A stretch of DNA of 64,000 nt from Paraflavisolibacter caeni (GTDB taxonomy: Bacteria; Bacteroidota; Bacteroidia; Chitinophagales; Chitinophagaceae): assembly GCF_025628885.1 (NCBI RefSeq), contig NZ_JAOTIF010000009.1:124001-188000 (forward strand), read 5' to 3'. The notes under the pieces are model-generated. The model was not told the origin of the DNA. It ran no database searches and was given only the letters and a program-made list of their open reading frames with translations. The translations under genes were made by a program, and so were the position numbers. Position 1 is the stretch's first letter, and each line of letters starts with the position of its first letter. Positions 56,898-63,863 of this stretch are shown in pieces.

Positions 56898-57470
56898 TTA
56901 CAGTATCTCGATGGAGAAGGGAACGCGAATCTTTTCCCAGCTCATGATGACATTGGCCGTTCGCTCGCCCGTTTGATCGATTTCGAATTTCAACCGTTCC
57001 ACGACTTGCTCGGTTATTTTTGGCTCTACTTTTAGCCGAACCATATCATCGCTTTCCTTGTAATCATCGGCTTGGTGCTGGTTCCAGTTTTTGTTGAGGA
57101 TAACGGTCCACTGTTCTTTTCCGGGTATGGTGAAAAGGGCGTACTTGCCTGCTGGAATGGTTTTATTCCCTACGCGGAAATCTTCTCCTATTTCCAGAGA
57201 AGTGGCGTTGTGGGCACCCGTTACCCAAATTTTATCGTACGGCACCAACTTTCCCCAAATCACACGGCCTCGTACGGCCGGTGCGGTGTACGCTATTTTT
57301 ATCGTAGTGTTCCCGACCCGTTTGCTGATTTCGGAAGGAATACTCTTTTGACCTGCGGCAGCAGCAGGCGGTACTTCTTTTTTTTGCTCCGTATCCTTCT
57401 TACCCGCACCGTTGTTGGTACAGGCAAACAAAAAACTTACGGCAAGGATAATCCATATATTTTTTTGCAT
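56898..57470 (-). CDS. DUF2911 domain lipoprotein
   Basis: A 190-residue lipoprotein (lipobox LFAC, Cys17). It has a short Lys/Glu/Pro/Ala-rich spacer and then the DUF2911 domain: IKIAYTAPAVRGRVIWGKLVPYDKIWVTGAHNATSLEIGEDFRVGNKTIPAGKYALFTIPG and KFEIDQTGERTANVIMSWEKIRVPF. The function of the domain is unknown; it is widespread in Bacteroidota envelopes. It lies next to, but outside, the cassette-like array. Confidence 0.92.
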   Translation of the reverse strand: MQKNIWIILAVSFLFACTNNGAGKKDTEQKKEVPPAAAAGQKSIPSEISKRVGNTTIKIAYTAPAVRGRVIWGKLVPYDKIWVTGAHNATSLEIGEDFRVGNKTIPAGKYALFTIPGKEQWTVILNKNWNQHQADDYKESDDMVRLKVEPKITEQVVERLKFEIDQTGERTANVIMSWEKIRVPFSIEIL

Positions 57471-57559
57471 AAAACGCTGTTTTAAAGATTATTGACCGGC
57501 GTTTCCGTAAGCGGTCGTAAGTCAAGCGGCATACCCCTACGGGTAAGCGTCGTTACACT

Positions 57560-57847
57560 TTATGCTAATGTAACAATGAAATGATATTCAAAAGACCGGA
57601 GCCGTCCCCGCGAAAAAATAAATACGTGCAAGAAGTGTACAGCTACGCCCCAAAACAAAGCGGTTGCGCCGGAAAAAGCGCCTGCGTTCCAACCTCCGGC
57701 ATAGATGCTACAGTAAAGGTGTCCTATATCAATTTGGAATTTCACCCACCAGAATCCTTCATCATTTACACCTGTCCAAATAAGGTATCTGACTGCAGGC
57801 ACCTTAGTCAAATAATCTTTTAGTGGTTTAAATAGAGATTCTTCCAT
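57560..57847 (-). CDS. Hypothetical cassette gene, probably truncated
   Basis: A 95-residue frame beginning at the ATG at 57847, 7 bp after the right core of the preceding palindrome. Extending it back to 57919 would read through the palindrome. The first ~43 residues (ESLFKPLKDYLTKVPAVRY then LIWTGVNDEGFWWVKFQIDIGH) look like a real folded protein. The rest (SIYAGGWNAGAFSGATALFWGV...) changes character and may be read-through of a truncated gene into unrelated DNA. It is the last unit of the array and has no clear palindrome after it. Confidence 0.45.
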   Translation of the reverse strand: MEESLFKPLKDYLTKVPAVRYLIWTGVNDEGFWWVKFQIDIGHLYCSIYAGGWNAGAFSGATALFWGVAVHFLHVFIFSRGRLRSFEYHFIVTLA

Positions 57848-57854
57848 GAATGTG

Positions 57855-57986
57855 CTATAACGTTCAAAGGCTTTCCGAAGGCTGGGCATTCCGGACCCTT
57901 CAGATTTGCCCTTGCACACGTGTAAAATAGAAAATTGTTGTTGAGTTTAGCACTTTAGCCCAACTTTTCGGAAGTCTATGTTATGC
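57855..57986 (-). repeat. attC-like palindrome 7 (132 bp)
   Basis: In gene direction it begins at GCATAAC (57986-57980) and ends with GTTATAG (57861-57855). The arms GACTTCCGAAAAGTTGGGC and GGCTTTCCGAAGGCTGGGC pair in the folded strand with a few mismatches. The left core overlaps the last codons of the upstream gene; the right core is 7 bp before the next ATG. Confidence 0.7.
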
Positions 57987-58785
57987 GCTCAGTTTGTGAC
58001 TTTACAATCTGATAATTTATATAACGTACAAAAGCAGAATTAAATGGCAATGCGCCTGTTTTATTAATTAAATTGGCTTGGGCGTAGATTGTTTCAATAT
58101 CCTTTTTAAATTCGGCAGTCTTGGACGGTGAAACCTTTAACAGCAGCCGAAATATTTTCACTTGGTATTTAATAAATTCTTCAAAGTGTGCCTTCAGGAT
58201 ATCAAACAAGTAAATCTTTTCGTCTTGTTTTTCAATGAACTTAGATGCTAATACAGACCAACTAGACCATTTAAGCAAGTTGCTTTTTTCCACGTATATA
58301 TTTCTTCGAGGTGTATCCCATTCAATTTTCATTACTAATTCTGAACCAATTGGTATTGGCTTATTATGAATAGCAAAATTTCTTAAATCTTGTATGAACC
58401 TGTGAGCCAAATGTTCTTTGAAAGGATTATTAGCCTTTATGAAGTCAAATACTTGATGATTTTTCTTGAGATAAGAATTATTGTGAACTCTTGCGAAATC
58501 TACGTAACCAAAGACTGCAGAAAGATAATTAAACATCAACCTTGCAATTTTTTGTTGAATACTTGACCTAAATCTTGAATCTTTATTTCTCCAAATTAAG
58601 TTGTAAATAGCAGAACTATTATGTTCACTTACAATAGTGTTTAAATCGTGGAAGTTCTTAATCAGAATTGACTTAAAGAATAGGTTGGAATGTAAAAGAA
58701 GAAATAAGGCTTCACTTTCGGAACCCTTGTATGACTCTATGATTCTATAAAATTCAAATATGTTCTCAACCTTTGGATCTAACAT
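57976..58785 (-). CDS. Hypothetical cassette protein, 269 residues
   Basis: A cytosolic, mostly helical protein without signal peptide or membrane helix. I do not recognise the family. The segment FIQDLRNFAIHNKPIP (about 129-144) has an R-x4-H arrangement (RNFAIH) as in HEPN-type RNases and toxins, but this alone is weak. The ATG lies 3 bp after the GTT-type core of the preceding palindrome, and the stop codon lies against the AAC-type core of the next one. Rather AT-rich, unlike the neighbours upstream of the array. Confidence 0.72.
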   Translation of the reverse strand: MLDPKVENIFEFYRIIESYKGSESEALFLLLHSNLFFKSILIKNFHDLNTIVSEHNSSAIYNLIWRNKDSRFRSSIQQKIARLMFNYLSAVFGYVDFARVHNNSYLKKNHQVFDFIKANNPFKEHLAHRFIQDLRNFAIHNKPIPIGSELVMKIEWDTPRRNIYVEKSNLLKWSSWSVLASKFIEKQDEKIYLFDILKAHFEEFIKYQVKIFRLLLKVSPSKTAEFKKDIETIYAQANLINKTGALPFNSAFVRYINYQIVKSQTERIT

Positions 58786-58788
58786 AAC

Positions 58789-58923
58789 GTATAACGGTTA
58801 AGGTATTGCTGTCAGTGCAGGCATTAGCATTCCAACAGCTTCAACCTTATTCTATTGTTTAATTATTGTTTGCAGCTACAATATAGCTATTAGCCTCCGC
58901 TGCAGCAATATTTATGTTGTAGG
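58789..58923 (-). repeat. attC-like palindrome 6 (135 bp)
   Basis: Gene-direction ends are CCTACAAC (58923-58916) and GTTATAC (58795-58789). The arms contain AAATATTGCTGCAGCGGAGGC and AAGGTATTGCTGTCAGTGCAGGC in inverted orientation with small bulges. It fills the gap between the 206-residue lipoprotein gene stop (6 bp away) and the next start (3 bp away). Confidence 0.7.
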
Positions 58924-58928
58924 ATGTT

Positions 58929-59549
58929 TTAAAAGCCTTGATGATCGTCTACCCAAATTTGATAAGTCCATTTTGGCGCAATCAAAGTGTCACGGTAAAA
59001 GAAATCAGGGTCAATATTCGTGGCATAAATTCTTTTCCAAACTAAAATATGGCCCACATCAGCATTTTCTTTCTCTCTATAAAAACTTTTTACTGTTATT
59101 TCTATTGTGCTGTCCTTCCATAAGGTAAAACCGAGTATTTTGTCCTTACCAAGTTGTTTGAATATTCTGTCAACTGAAGGATAAATAAAAGTAGGCATGT
59201 TTTCAACACTTACCTCGTCAATCAATTTTTGGTCATTTGGTCCCGTTCCATAGCTAAGAGAGGTGGCTTCACCATAGTTATAATAAAAATTATAGAAGTC
59301 TGCATCTTCCTGTGTTTCTTTTCCTGTGTCTCCATGATAAACAAAATGCCTGCTGTTTCTAAACTTGAATATGGTGTCAATGTATGAAATAATAATGTTT
59401 TTCAAGCTATCATACAAGGGTGTGCTTTGAATTACAGCAGTGTCGTAATTGGTTTCATTGAAAAGTTTTCTAAGTGTTTTTACATCTCGCTTGTGTTCGC
59501 AAGAAATCAGTACGAATCCAAAAAGCAACGTCAAAATAAAAGTTTTCAT
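58929..59549 (-). CDS. Hypothetical cassette lipoprotein, 206 residues
   Basis: Starts at the ATG at 59549 (a TTG one codon earlier is not needed). The lipobox LISC gives lipid-anchored Cys17. The mature part (DVKTLRKLFNETNYDTAVIQSTPLYDSLKNIIISYID...FVYHGDTGKETQEDADFYNFYYNYGEATSLSYG) is acidic and rich in Tyr/Asp/Phe; the family is not recognised. It has its own flanking palindromes on both sides. Confidence 0.72.
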   Translation of the reverse strand: MKTFILTLLFGFVLISCEHKRDVKTLRKLFNETNYDTAVIQSTPLYDSLKNIIISYIDTIFKFRNSRHFVYHGDTGKETQEDADFYNFYYNYGEATSLSYGTGPNDQKLIDEVSVENMPTFIYPSVDRIFKQLGKDKILGFTLWKDSTIEITVKSFYREKENADVGHILVWKRIYATNIDPDFFYRDTLIAPKWTYQIWVDDHQGF

Positions 59550-59588
59550 CAAGTCACTTTACATGTAGAAAATAGGTACAAAAAATAG

Positions 59589-59721
59589 CCTACAACGATT
59601 AGGGCTTGCTGGTGTACCGACATTCGCGTTCCGTCTGCATGGAAAGTTATATAAAGTTGAATAAAGAACAAATGCCGAGTGATTGCTCTTCAGCCGGTAT
59701 ATTGGCAAACCATTGTTAGCG
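59589..59721 (-). repeat. attC-like palindrome 5 (133 bp)
   Basis: Gene-direction ends are CGCTAAC (59721-59715) and GTTGTAGG (59596-59589). The arms GTTTGCCAATATACCG and GCTTGCTGGTGTACCG pair imperfectly. The stop codon TAA of the upstream gene (59716-59718) is part of the left core, so the gene ends inside the element. Confidence 0.7.
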
Positions 59722-60387
59722 GCTGTTAAGTTTGTCGAGTTCAACCCTTGCCATATAATATTCAAATTCCAAATAGTTGCCCTTTAAAGCAACACAACGC
59801 TTTAAATGCTCCTGGTATTTGTCAGAATCACTTGTCTGTAATGCTTTTACTGCCTTATAGAACTCTGTTTTGCATTGTTTTCGGTTTTGCAAAACAGGAT
59901 GCGTTTGCTCTTTGTACAATTTATCCAAGTCGTCCTCAGCAGCCCTCCCTAATATAAATTGGGGAACGACCTGCATGAATCGCTTTAGCTCTTTAGTTGC
60001 TACTTTTTGAAGGTCTTGCCTTTGTGTTCGCAACCCAACATAAAAGAGAATGCTTGCAGGAACTGTAATGTCACTTGTATATTTTATCAACTTTCTGTTC
60101 GCAACCGGAAACACAAAATGCTCAATTGCACTCATTATATCGCCAATGGCATAGTAGCAAAGACCTATATCGAGGTAAGTGCCGTCGCTTGGCATATTGG
60201 ATGCCTGTTCGTCTTGTTTAAGCCTCAAAAAGTCCGACAAAGCAGTTTCGTAGTTGCGCAAAAGGAAAGAAGAGATGGCTCTAGCTCTAAGGTCATAATG
60301 TTTTAATGATTGGGAATAGGTTGCGTCGGCCATTCGATAGCCGTCCTCAAAGTCATCAACTAAAATTTTGTCCCAAGCATTTACCAT
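59716..60387 (-). CDS. Hypothetical cassette protein, TPR-like, 223 residues
   Basis: Starts at the ATG at 60387; a TTG at 60423 would read through the palindrome core. A helical repeat protein with TPR-like spacing (HYDLRARAISSFLLRNYETALSDFLRLKQDEQ and TYLDIGLCYYAIGDIMSAIEHFVFP). No signal or catalytic motif is apparent. The family is not recognised. Its stop lies within the next palindrome. Confidence 0.72.
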   Translation of the reverse strand: MVNAWDKILVDDFEDGYRMADATYSQSLKHYDLRARAISSFLLRNYETALSDFLRLKQDEQASNMPSDGTYLDIGLCYYAIGDIMSAIEHFVFPVANRKLIKYTSDITVPASILFYVGLRTQRQDLQKVATKELKRFMQVVPQFILGRAAEDDLDKLYKEQTHPVLQNRKQCKTEFYKAVKALQTSDSDKYQEHLKRCVALKGNYLEFEYYMARVELDKLNSR

Positions 60388-60410
60388 TTTGGTTTGTCTC
60401 TTTAAATTTC

Positions 60411-60544
60411 CGCTAACGTCCAAAGGTCTTTAAGAAGGGCGGGCATTTGGAAATGTATAGCCTCACTTTAGCACCTAAGTTGAATAATGATTTGAAGATG
60501 AAAGATAGCACTTCAGCCCGACTTTTTTGAAGCCCATGTTAGCC
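60411..60544 (-). repeat. attC-like palindrome 4 (134 bp)
   Basis: Gene-direction ends are GGCTAAC (60544-60538) and GTTAGCG (60417-60411). The arms GGGCTTCAAAAAAGTCGGG and GGTCTTTAAGAAGGGCGGG match at 14 of 19 positions. The middle contains GAATAATGATTTGAAGATG and AAAGATAGCACT, the latter shared in near form with palindrome 3. Confidence 0.72.
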
Positions 60545-60555
60545 ACAGTTCTTTC

Positions 60556-61335
60556 TTATTGCCACCACTTTCTTAATTCTGCCTCTTTTGCCTTTGTTGT
60601 CTCTGGTGCATCAGGGTCGCCGCTCCATGCTTTTCTGTAGGTCTCCCAACCATTTCGAACATACTCACCAGCTACACTAAATTCACCAACTCCAATATCC
60701 AGCTTTTCACTTCCAGGAATCCTAAAGTCACCCCAGTTGCACTTTTTGCTTTTTCCTGTTTTATAGCTTGTCCATGTTGCTTCACTACCATTGTTTGAAA
60801 ATCCATCTGAGCCAAACATCAGAGCATCATAATGCAGCCTGCCCTTCTTATCAAGGTAAAAGTCAGACGTTAGCTTTCCTTTTATTATGCCGCTTGAACT
60901 TTGTGTGCTGTCCTCATAAAAAGTAACAAGACAGGTAACAGAGCCGCTTTTGTACTGCTTGTATTCGGGAATAACAGGCTCTTTATACGTCACAGCCTTT
61001 TGAACAAGTATCTCGCCTGTAAAATTGCAGATGTTATTTTTTACTCTGGTCTTACCTGTGATATAATACAAGTAAGGGGTGTCTTTGCTCTTTGTTACGG
61101 AAGTGTAATGAATATAGAAACGATGAAATTCTTCGCCAATAAAGCCAAGTGGTTCAGGAAAAGGTATCTTATCACCATCACCTTCAATTGTAATACTATC
61201 ACTCTTCCAGAGTTTACTTAAATCAAAGTTTTTGATGTTGAAGTAAAAGTCAGCAGGCTTAGGTTTTTGAGCCTCAGTCAAAATCGCAGAAAGTATAAAT
61301 ATGCAAGTCAGAATGGTATAGATAAAAGCTCTCAT
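60556..61335 (-). CDS. Hypothetical exported cassette protein, 259 residues
   Basis: An N-terminal signal peptide (FIYTILTCIFILSAILTEAQ) precedes a beta-rich mature part: DFYFNIKNFDLSKLWKSDSITIEGDGDKIPFPEPLGFIGEEFHRFYIHYTS...GKTRVKNNICNFTGEI...GKLTSDFYLDKKGRLHYDALMFGSDGFSNN. The family is not recognised. The ATG is 8 bp after the palindrome core, and the stop is 11 bp before the next core. Confidence 0.75.
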   Translation of the reverse strand: MRAFIYTILTCIFILSAILTEAQKPKPADFYFNIKNFDLSKLWKSDSITIEGDGDKIPFPEPLGFIGEEFHRFYIHYTSVTKSKDTPYLYYITGKTRVKNNICNFTGEILVQKAVTYKEPVIPEYKQYKSGSVTCLVTFYEDSTQSSSGIIKGKLTSDFYLDKKGRLHYDALMFGSDGFSNNGSEATWTSYKTGKSKKCNWGDFRIPGSEKLDIGVGEFSVAGEYVRNGWETYRKAWSGDPDAPETTKAKEAELRKWWQ

Positions 61336-61343
61336 AGAATTGT

Positions 61344-61481
61344 GGCTAACGGTTCTCGCAGCTTTGAGAAGGCAGGGAAGTCTGGGATACTATTCCTGAA
61401 CTTATGCATTGCTGCTGAATAGTTGTTTGCCGTTTAAAGATAGTGCTGAAACCCTGTTTTGTCAAAGCTGCTATGTTAGCC
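61344..61481 (-). repeat. attC-like palindrome 3 (138 bp)
   Basis: The clearest element. Ends are GGCTAAC (61481-61475 in gene direction) and GTTAGCC (61350-61344), exact complements. Inside are GCAGCTTTGA / TCAAAGCTGC (61358-61367 / 61462-61471), 10 bp perfect, and CAGGG/CCCTG (61373-61377 / 61452-61456), with unpaired spacers of unequal length between cores and arms. Confidence 0.78.
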
Positions 61482-61509
61482 GCTTATTCGTTTACAACTG
61501 AGTAACGAT

Positions 61510-62259
61510 CTATTTGGGTAAACTATAGGTAATGTTTCCCCGCTCATCCAAGAAGTTCAGTTTAGCAGTTCCTGCGGAATCAACGAGTAGTTGTAATCTG
61601 GGCTTTCCCATGCGGTCGGCAAGCATTACCATTGCGGTCTTGCTATCGTCCTTACCCACAAACACACGTTGGGCAAATGCCTTATGACCAGCTTTTGGTT
61701 CCATGAGTTTCTTCAGCAATGCTTCTTTTGCGGCTCCAGCCGGCAGTTGCTGCGCTTTCTTATACTCAGCCCGCCAATCCCAAAATGCCGGCGAGGTTTG
61801 CCAGTCATCAATATGCAAACCGGTGTTTTGATCGCCATTGCTGTCGGCATATGTCAGGTAAAGCACCTGATTTTGGTTATACTGATCAAAAGAAAGATGT
61901 CCGGTGGCTTGGTACTTTCCGCTGCTGTCTTTGCCACCCATGAACACCAATCCTCCGTTTTCTGTGCCTTCATCATTGAAAAAGATCAACCCGGGCCTGT
62001 TGCCGCCAGGAATGGGTGGCGTCAAAGCTTTGCCATAAGCCAGCACTTCGGGTGAACGTTCTTTGTTGGAGATAACCATCCGCAGTTGGCCATTGCCTTC
62101 TACGATATTGATACGTTCTGCCGTAATTTCTTTGAAGCGGGTTTCACCAGAATTGGTAAAAGCAAACAAACCTGTGATCATAAATAATAAAGTCAATACA
62201 CCTGCATACCATTTAAGCCGTATCAAATCTTTCTGCATTTTCGCTATTTGCTGCTCCAT
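61510..62259 (-). CDS. Hypothetical membrane-anchored cassette protein, 249 residues
   Basis: One N-terminal membrane helix (about 16-35; WYAGVLTLLFMITGLFAFTN), preceded by a positively charged segment, anchors an extracytoplasmic beta-rich domain. Repeated motifs RMVISNKERS, GLIFFNDEGTENGGLVFMGGKDS and GTAKLNFLDERGNITYSLPK suggest a beta-helix or carpet-like fold. Similar uncharacterised proteins are known in Bacteroidota, but I cannot name a function. Its ATG is 110 bp after the preceding palindrome, the largest such gap in the array. Confidence 0.75.
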   Translation of the reverse strand: MEQQIAKMQKDLIRLKWYAGVLTLLFMITGLFAFTNSGETRFKEITAERINIVEGNGQLRMVISNKERSPEVLAYGKALTPPIPGGNRPGLIFFNDEGTENGGLVFMGGKDSSGKYQATGHLSFDQYNQNQVLYLTYADSNGDQNTGLHIDDWQTSPAFWDWRAEYKKAQQLPAGAAKEALLKKLMEPKAGHKAFAQRVFVGKDDSKTAMVMLADRMGKPRLQLLVDSAGTAKLNFLDERGNITYSLPK

Positions 62260-62369
62260 TAAAAAGTGATTTTAGATGATGATTACAAAAGGGTGCAAAA
62301 ATAATGCTTCGAAAGAAGATAATGTTTAGGGCTAATCCTCTAATGTATAGTGCTTGATTCTCAAATAGC

Positions 62370-62510
62370 GGCTAACGGTTCAAAAGTGTTTCCGTCAGTG
62401 GCAGAAGTCTGTGTTACTGCCTATCTGGATAAAGATATGGAGCTTATAGAAATTCTAATGCTGGTCTCAGGTATAAAGCTGCCATTGTTGAAAAGCTTTT
62501 GTAAAGCGCT
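62370..62510 (-). repeat. attC-like palindrome 2 (141 bp)
   Basis: The gene-direction right end is GTTAGCC (62376-62370), identical to palindrome 3. The left end near 62510 (GCGCTTTACAAAAGC) is degenerate. The arms CAAAAGCTTTTCAACAATGGC and CAAAAGTGTTTCCGTCAGTG pair at most positions. Confidence 0.62.
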
Positions 62511-62530
62511 GCATAATAGTTTTTTAATAT

Positions 62531-62875
62531 TTATGTCAGTTCGTTCCACTTATCTACAAGTGAAGCATAGAAAGAGGCTGTAGGTGTTGTCTCTCCATTT
62601 TCACCTATATGACTGGATTCCAGTTCAAAGAAAATGTCTATAATTTTTTCAATGTGGTCAGAAGTGAGGTCGACCTTGTAATAATTTGTAGTCGTATCGT
62701 AAGGTTTTAAATGAAGGTCAGGCTTTTGTATTTTATTGTTTTTGAGAATCCGCTGAATCTCACTTGCCAACTCAAGCTCATGTCTTGAAACAACTTCCTT
62801 TAACGTCACATTTAAAGTCGTGCGGTCAAGAACATCTCTTTCATTAATTAACCTCTTATACTCTTCGTCTTTCAT
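62531..62875 (-). CDS. Hypothetical cassette protein, 114 residues
   Basis: Start taken at the ATG at 62875 (MKDEEYKRLINERD). Reading back to 62938 would run into the palindrome arm and produce unlikely sequence. Small, charged, helical protein (LKEVVSRHELELASEIQRILKN; TSDHIEKIIDIFFELESS), with no recognised family. It is the first gene of the cassette-like array in transcription order. Confidence 0.68.
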   Translation of the reverse strand: MKDEEYKRLINERDVLDRTTLNVTLKEVVSRHELELASEIQRILKNNKIQKPDLHLKPYDTTTNYYKVDLTSDHIEKIIDIFFELESSHIGENGETTPTASFYASLVDKWNELT

Positions 62876-62889
62876 GGTTGTTTTTGGTT

Positions 62890-63086
62890 GCGCTTTACGT
62901 TCAGGTATTGCCGCAAGTGGGATATTTAATAGTGTCAAGCCCGGAACTGCAGCTTGGTTTTGTTTTAAAAGTTGAAGTGAAGAACTAAATTAATAACGTT
63001 AAGTCGAAACTGTTGCTGATAGCGATTTGTAGCCGATTGCTCCAATGTCCAGCCCCACTTGCGGCAATACTCTTGTTGTGCGTTCG
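62890..63086 (-). repeat. attC-like palindrome 1 (about 197 bp)
   Basis: A 16-bp perfect inverted repeat (TATTGCCGCAAGTGGG at 62906-62921, complement at 63054-63069) is the core of an element running from about 62890 to 63086. Outer cores are degenerate (GCACAAC on the left, GTAAAGC on the right in gene direction). It is longer than the other six, mostly in the central loop. Confidence 0.65.
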
Positions 63087-63137
63087 TGCTACGCCTGCCG
63101 GAAGATGAGTTGTGTAATATAGTACTTTATTAAATGT

Positions 63138-63647
63138 TTACTTCGCTCCAGGCGGGCGGTAGCCAATAGTCTGTGCACGGCGCAGGGCATCTAAGGTCTC
63201 ATCGACTGTAAGCAATACAGTAGTTTCGAATTTTGATAAAGCACCCCCAGCGCTGATCGCAATTCCAACGGCGGCCATCGAAACATTATTCGGTGCTTCC
63301 CAGAGGCAGTAGCCATCATACTCACCAAATGCGTACCAGAAGCCATGAAGCTTCCCACCAACAGACTCGATGTATTGGCGTGCTGCCACACGACGGTCTT
63401 CTGGATTCTTCATCATTCTAGCCCAAGTTTCCGGTGTGTAGTTGAAACGCGTCATATAGAAAGTCATTGTTGAGGCCTGCTTCGTACTGTGTTGTTGTTC
63501 GGGACTCGTTTCCTGAGACTGTAATTGTTTGGTTGCTTTTCCCTGAGGTTGCGGCTTTCCTTGCTGACATGCTGCAGCGGCAATGAGAATAAACAAAACA
63601 AATGGCTGCCACATTCGATTCGATAAGATTCGTAATTTGTGGATCAT
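63138..63647 (-). CDS. GYD-domain lipoprotein
   Basis: A 169-residue lipoprotein (lipobox AAAAC, Cys27) with a Gln-rich spacer (about 28-60). The GYD domain follows: TFYMTRFNYTPETWARMMKNPEDRRVAARQYIESVGGKLHGFWYAFGEYDGYCLWEAPNN...ALSKFETTVLLTVDETLDALRRAQTIGYRPPG. GYD proteins are small ferredoxin-like-fold proteins of unknown function. The ribosome binding site is a textbook AAAGGAGGTC 5 bp before the start (63651-63660), unlike the A-rich leaders of the other genes here. A second copy starts beyond the right edge. Confidence 0.88.
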   Translation of the reverse strand: MIHKLRILSNRMWQPFVLFILIAAAACQQGKPQPQGKATKQLQSQETSPEQQHSTKQASTMTFYMTRFNYTPETWARMMKNPEDRRVAARQYIESVGGKLHGFWYAFGEYDGYCLWEAPNNVSMAAVGIAISAGGALSKFETTVLLTVDETLDALRRAQTIGYRPPGAK

Positions 63648-63764
63648 AAAGACCTCCTTTCATTTATACTAAATTAGCCTATTGTTGATGGGCATGTTTA
63701 AGAAATTTTCACACATCTTGTTTAGATACAAAAATCTGACTAGAGGTCTTAGTACATTTGCACT

Positions 63765-63806
63765 GTTGGTATAGCAGTACCATAACTGCAGTAGTTTTAT
63801 ACCAAC
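63765..63806. promoter_or_regulatory. 9-bp inverted repeat between the two GYD genes
   Basis: GTTGGTATA at 63765-63773 pairs with TATACCAAC at 63798-63806 across 24 nt. It lies between the two GYD copies on the same strand. It may be an operator or an attenuating hairpin; no T-run follows on the minus strand. Confidence 0.45.
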
Positions 63807-63863
63807 AACAGGCAAAAAATCTTATTGCTAATAAGAATTCCATAAAAATAAACAAATGCCGGA

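Noticed and set aside
57581-57823. 80-codon plus-strand frame opposite the last cassette gene
   Set aside because: Antisense; no start signal; the minus-strand reading fits the array layout better.
57855-63086. Reading the array palindromes as simple bidirectional terminators
   Set aside because: They are long (132-197 bp), lack T-runs, all sit between co-directional genes and have conserved ends touching stop and start codons, unlike the short perfect terminator stems elsewhere in the window.
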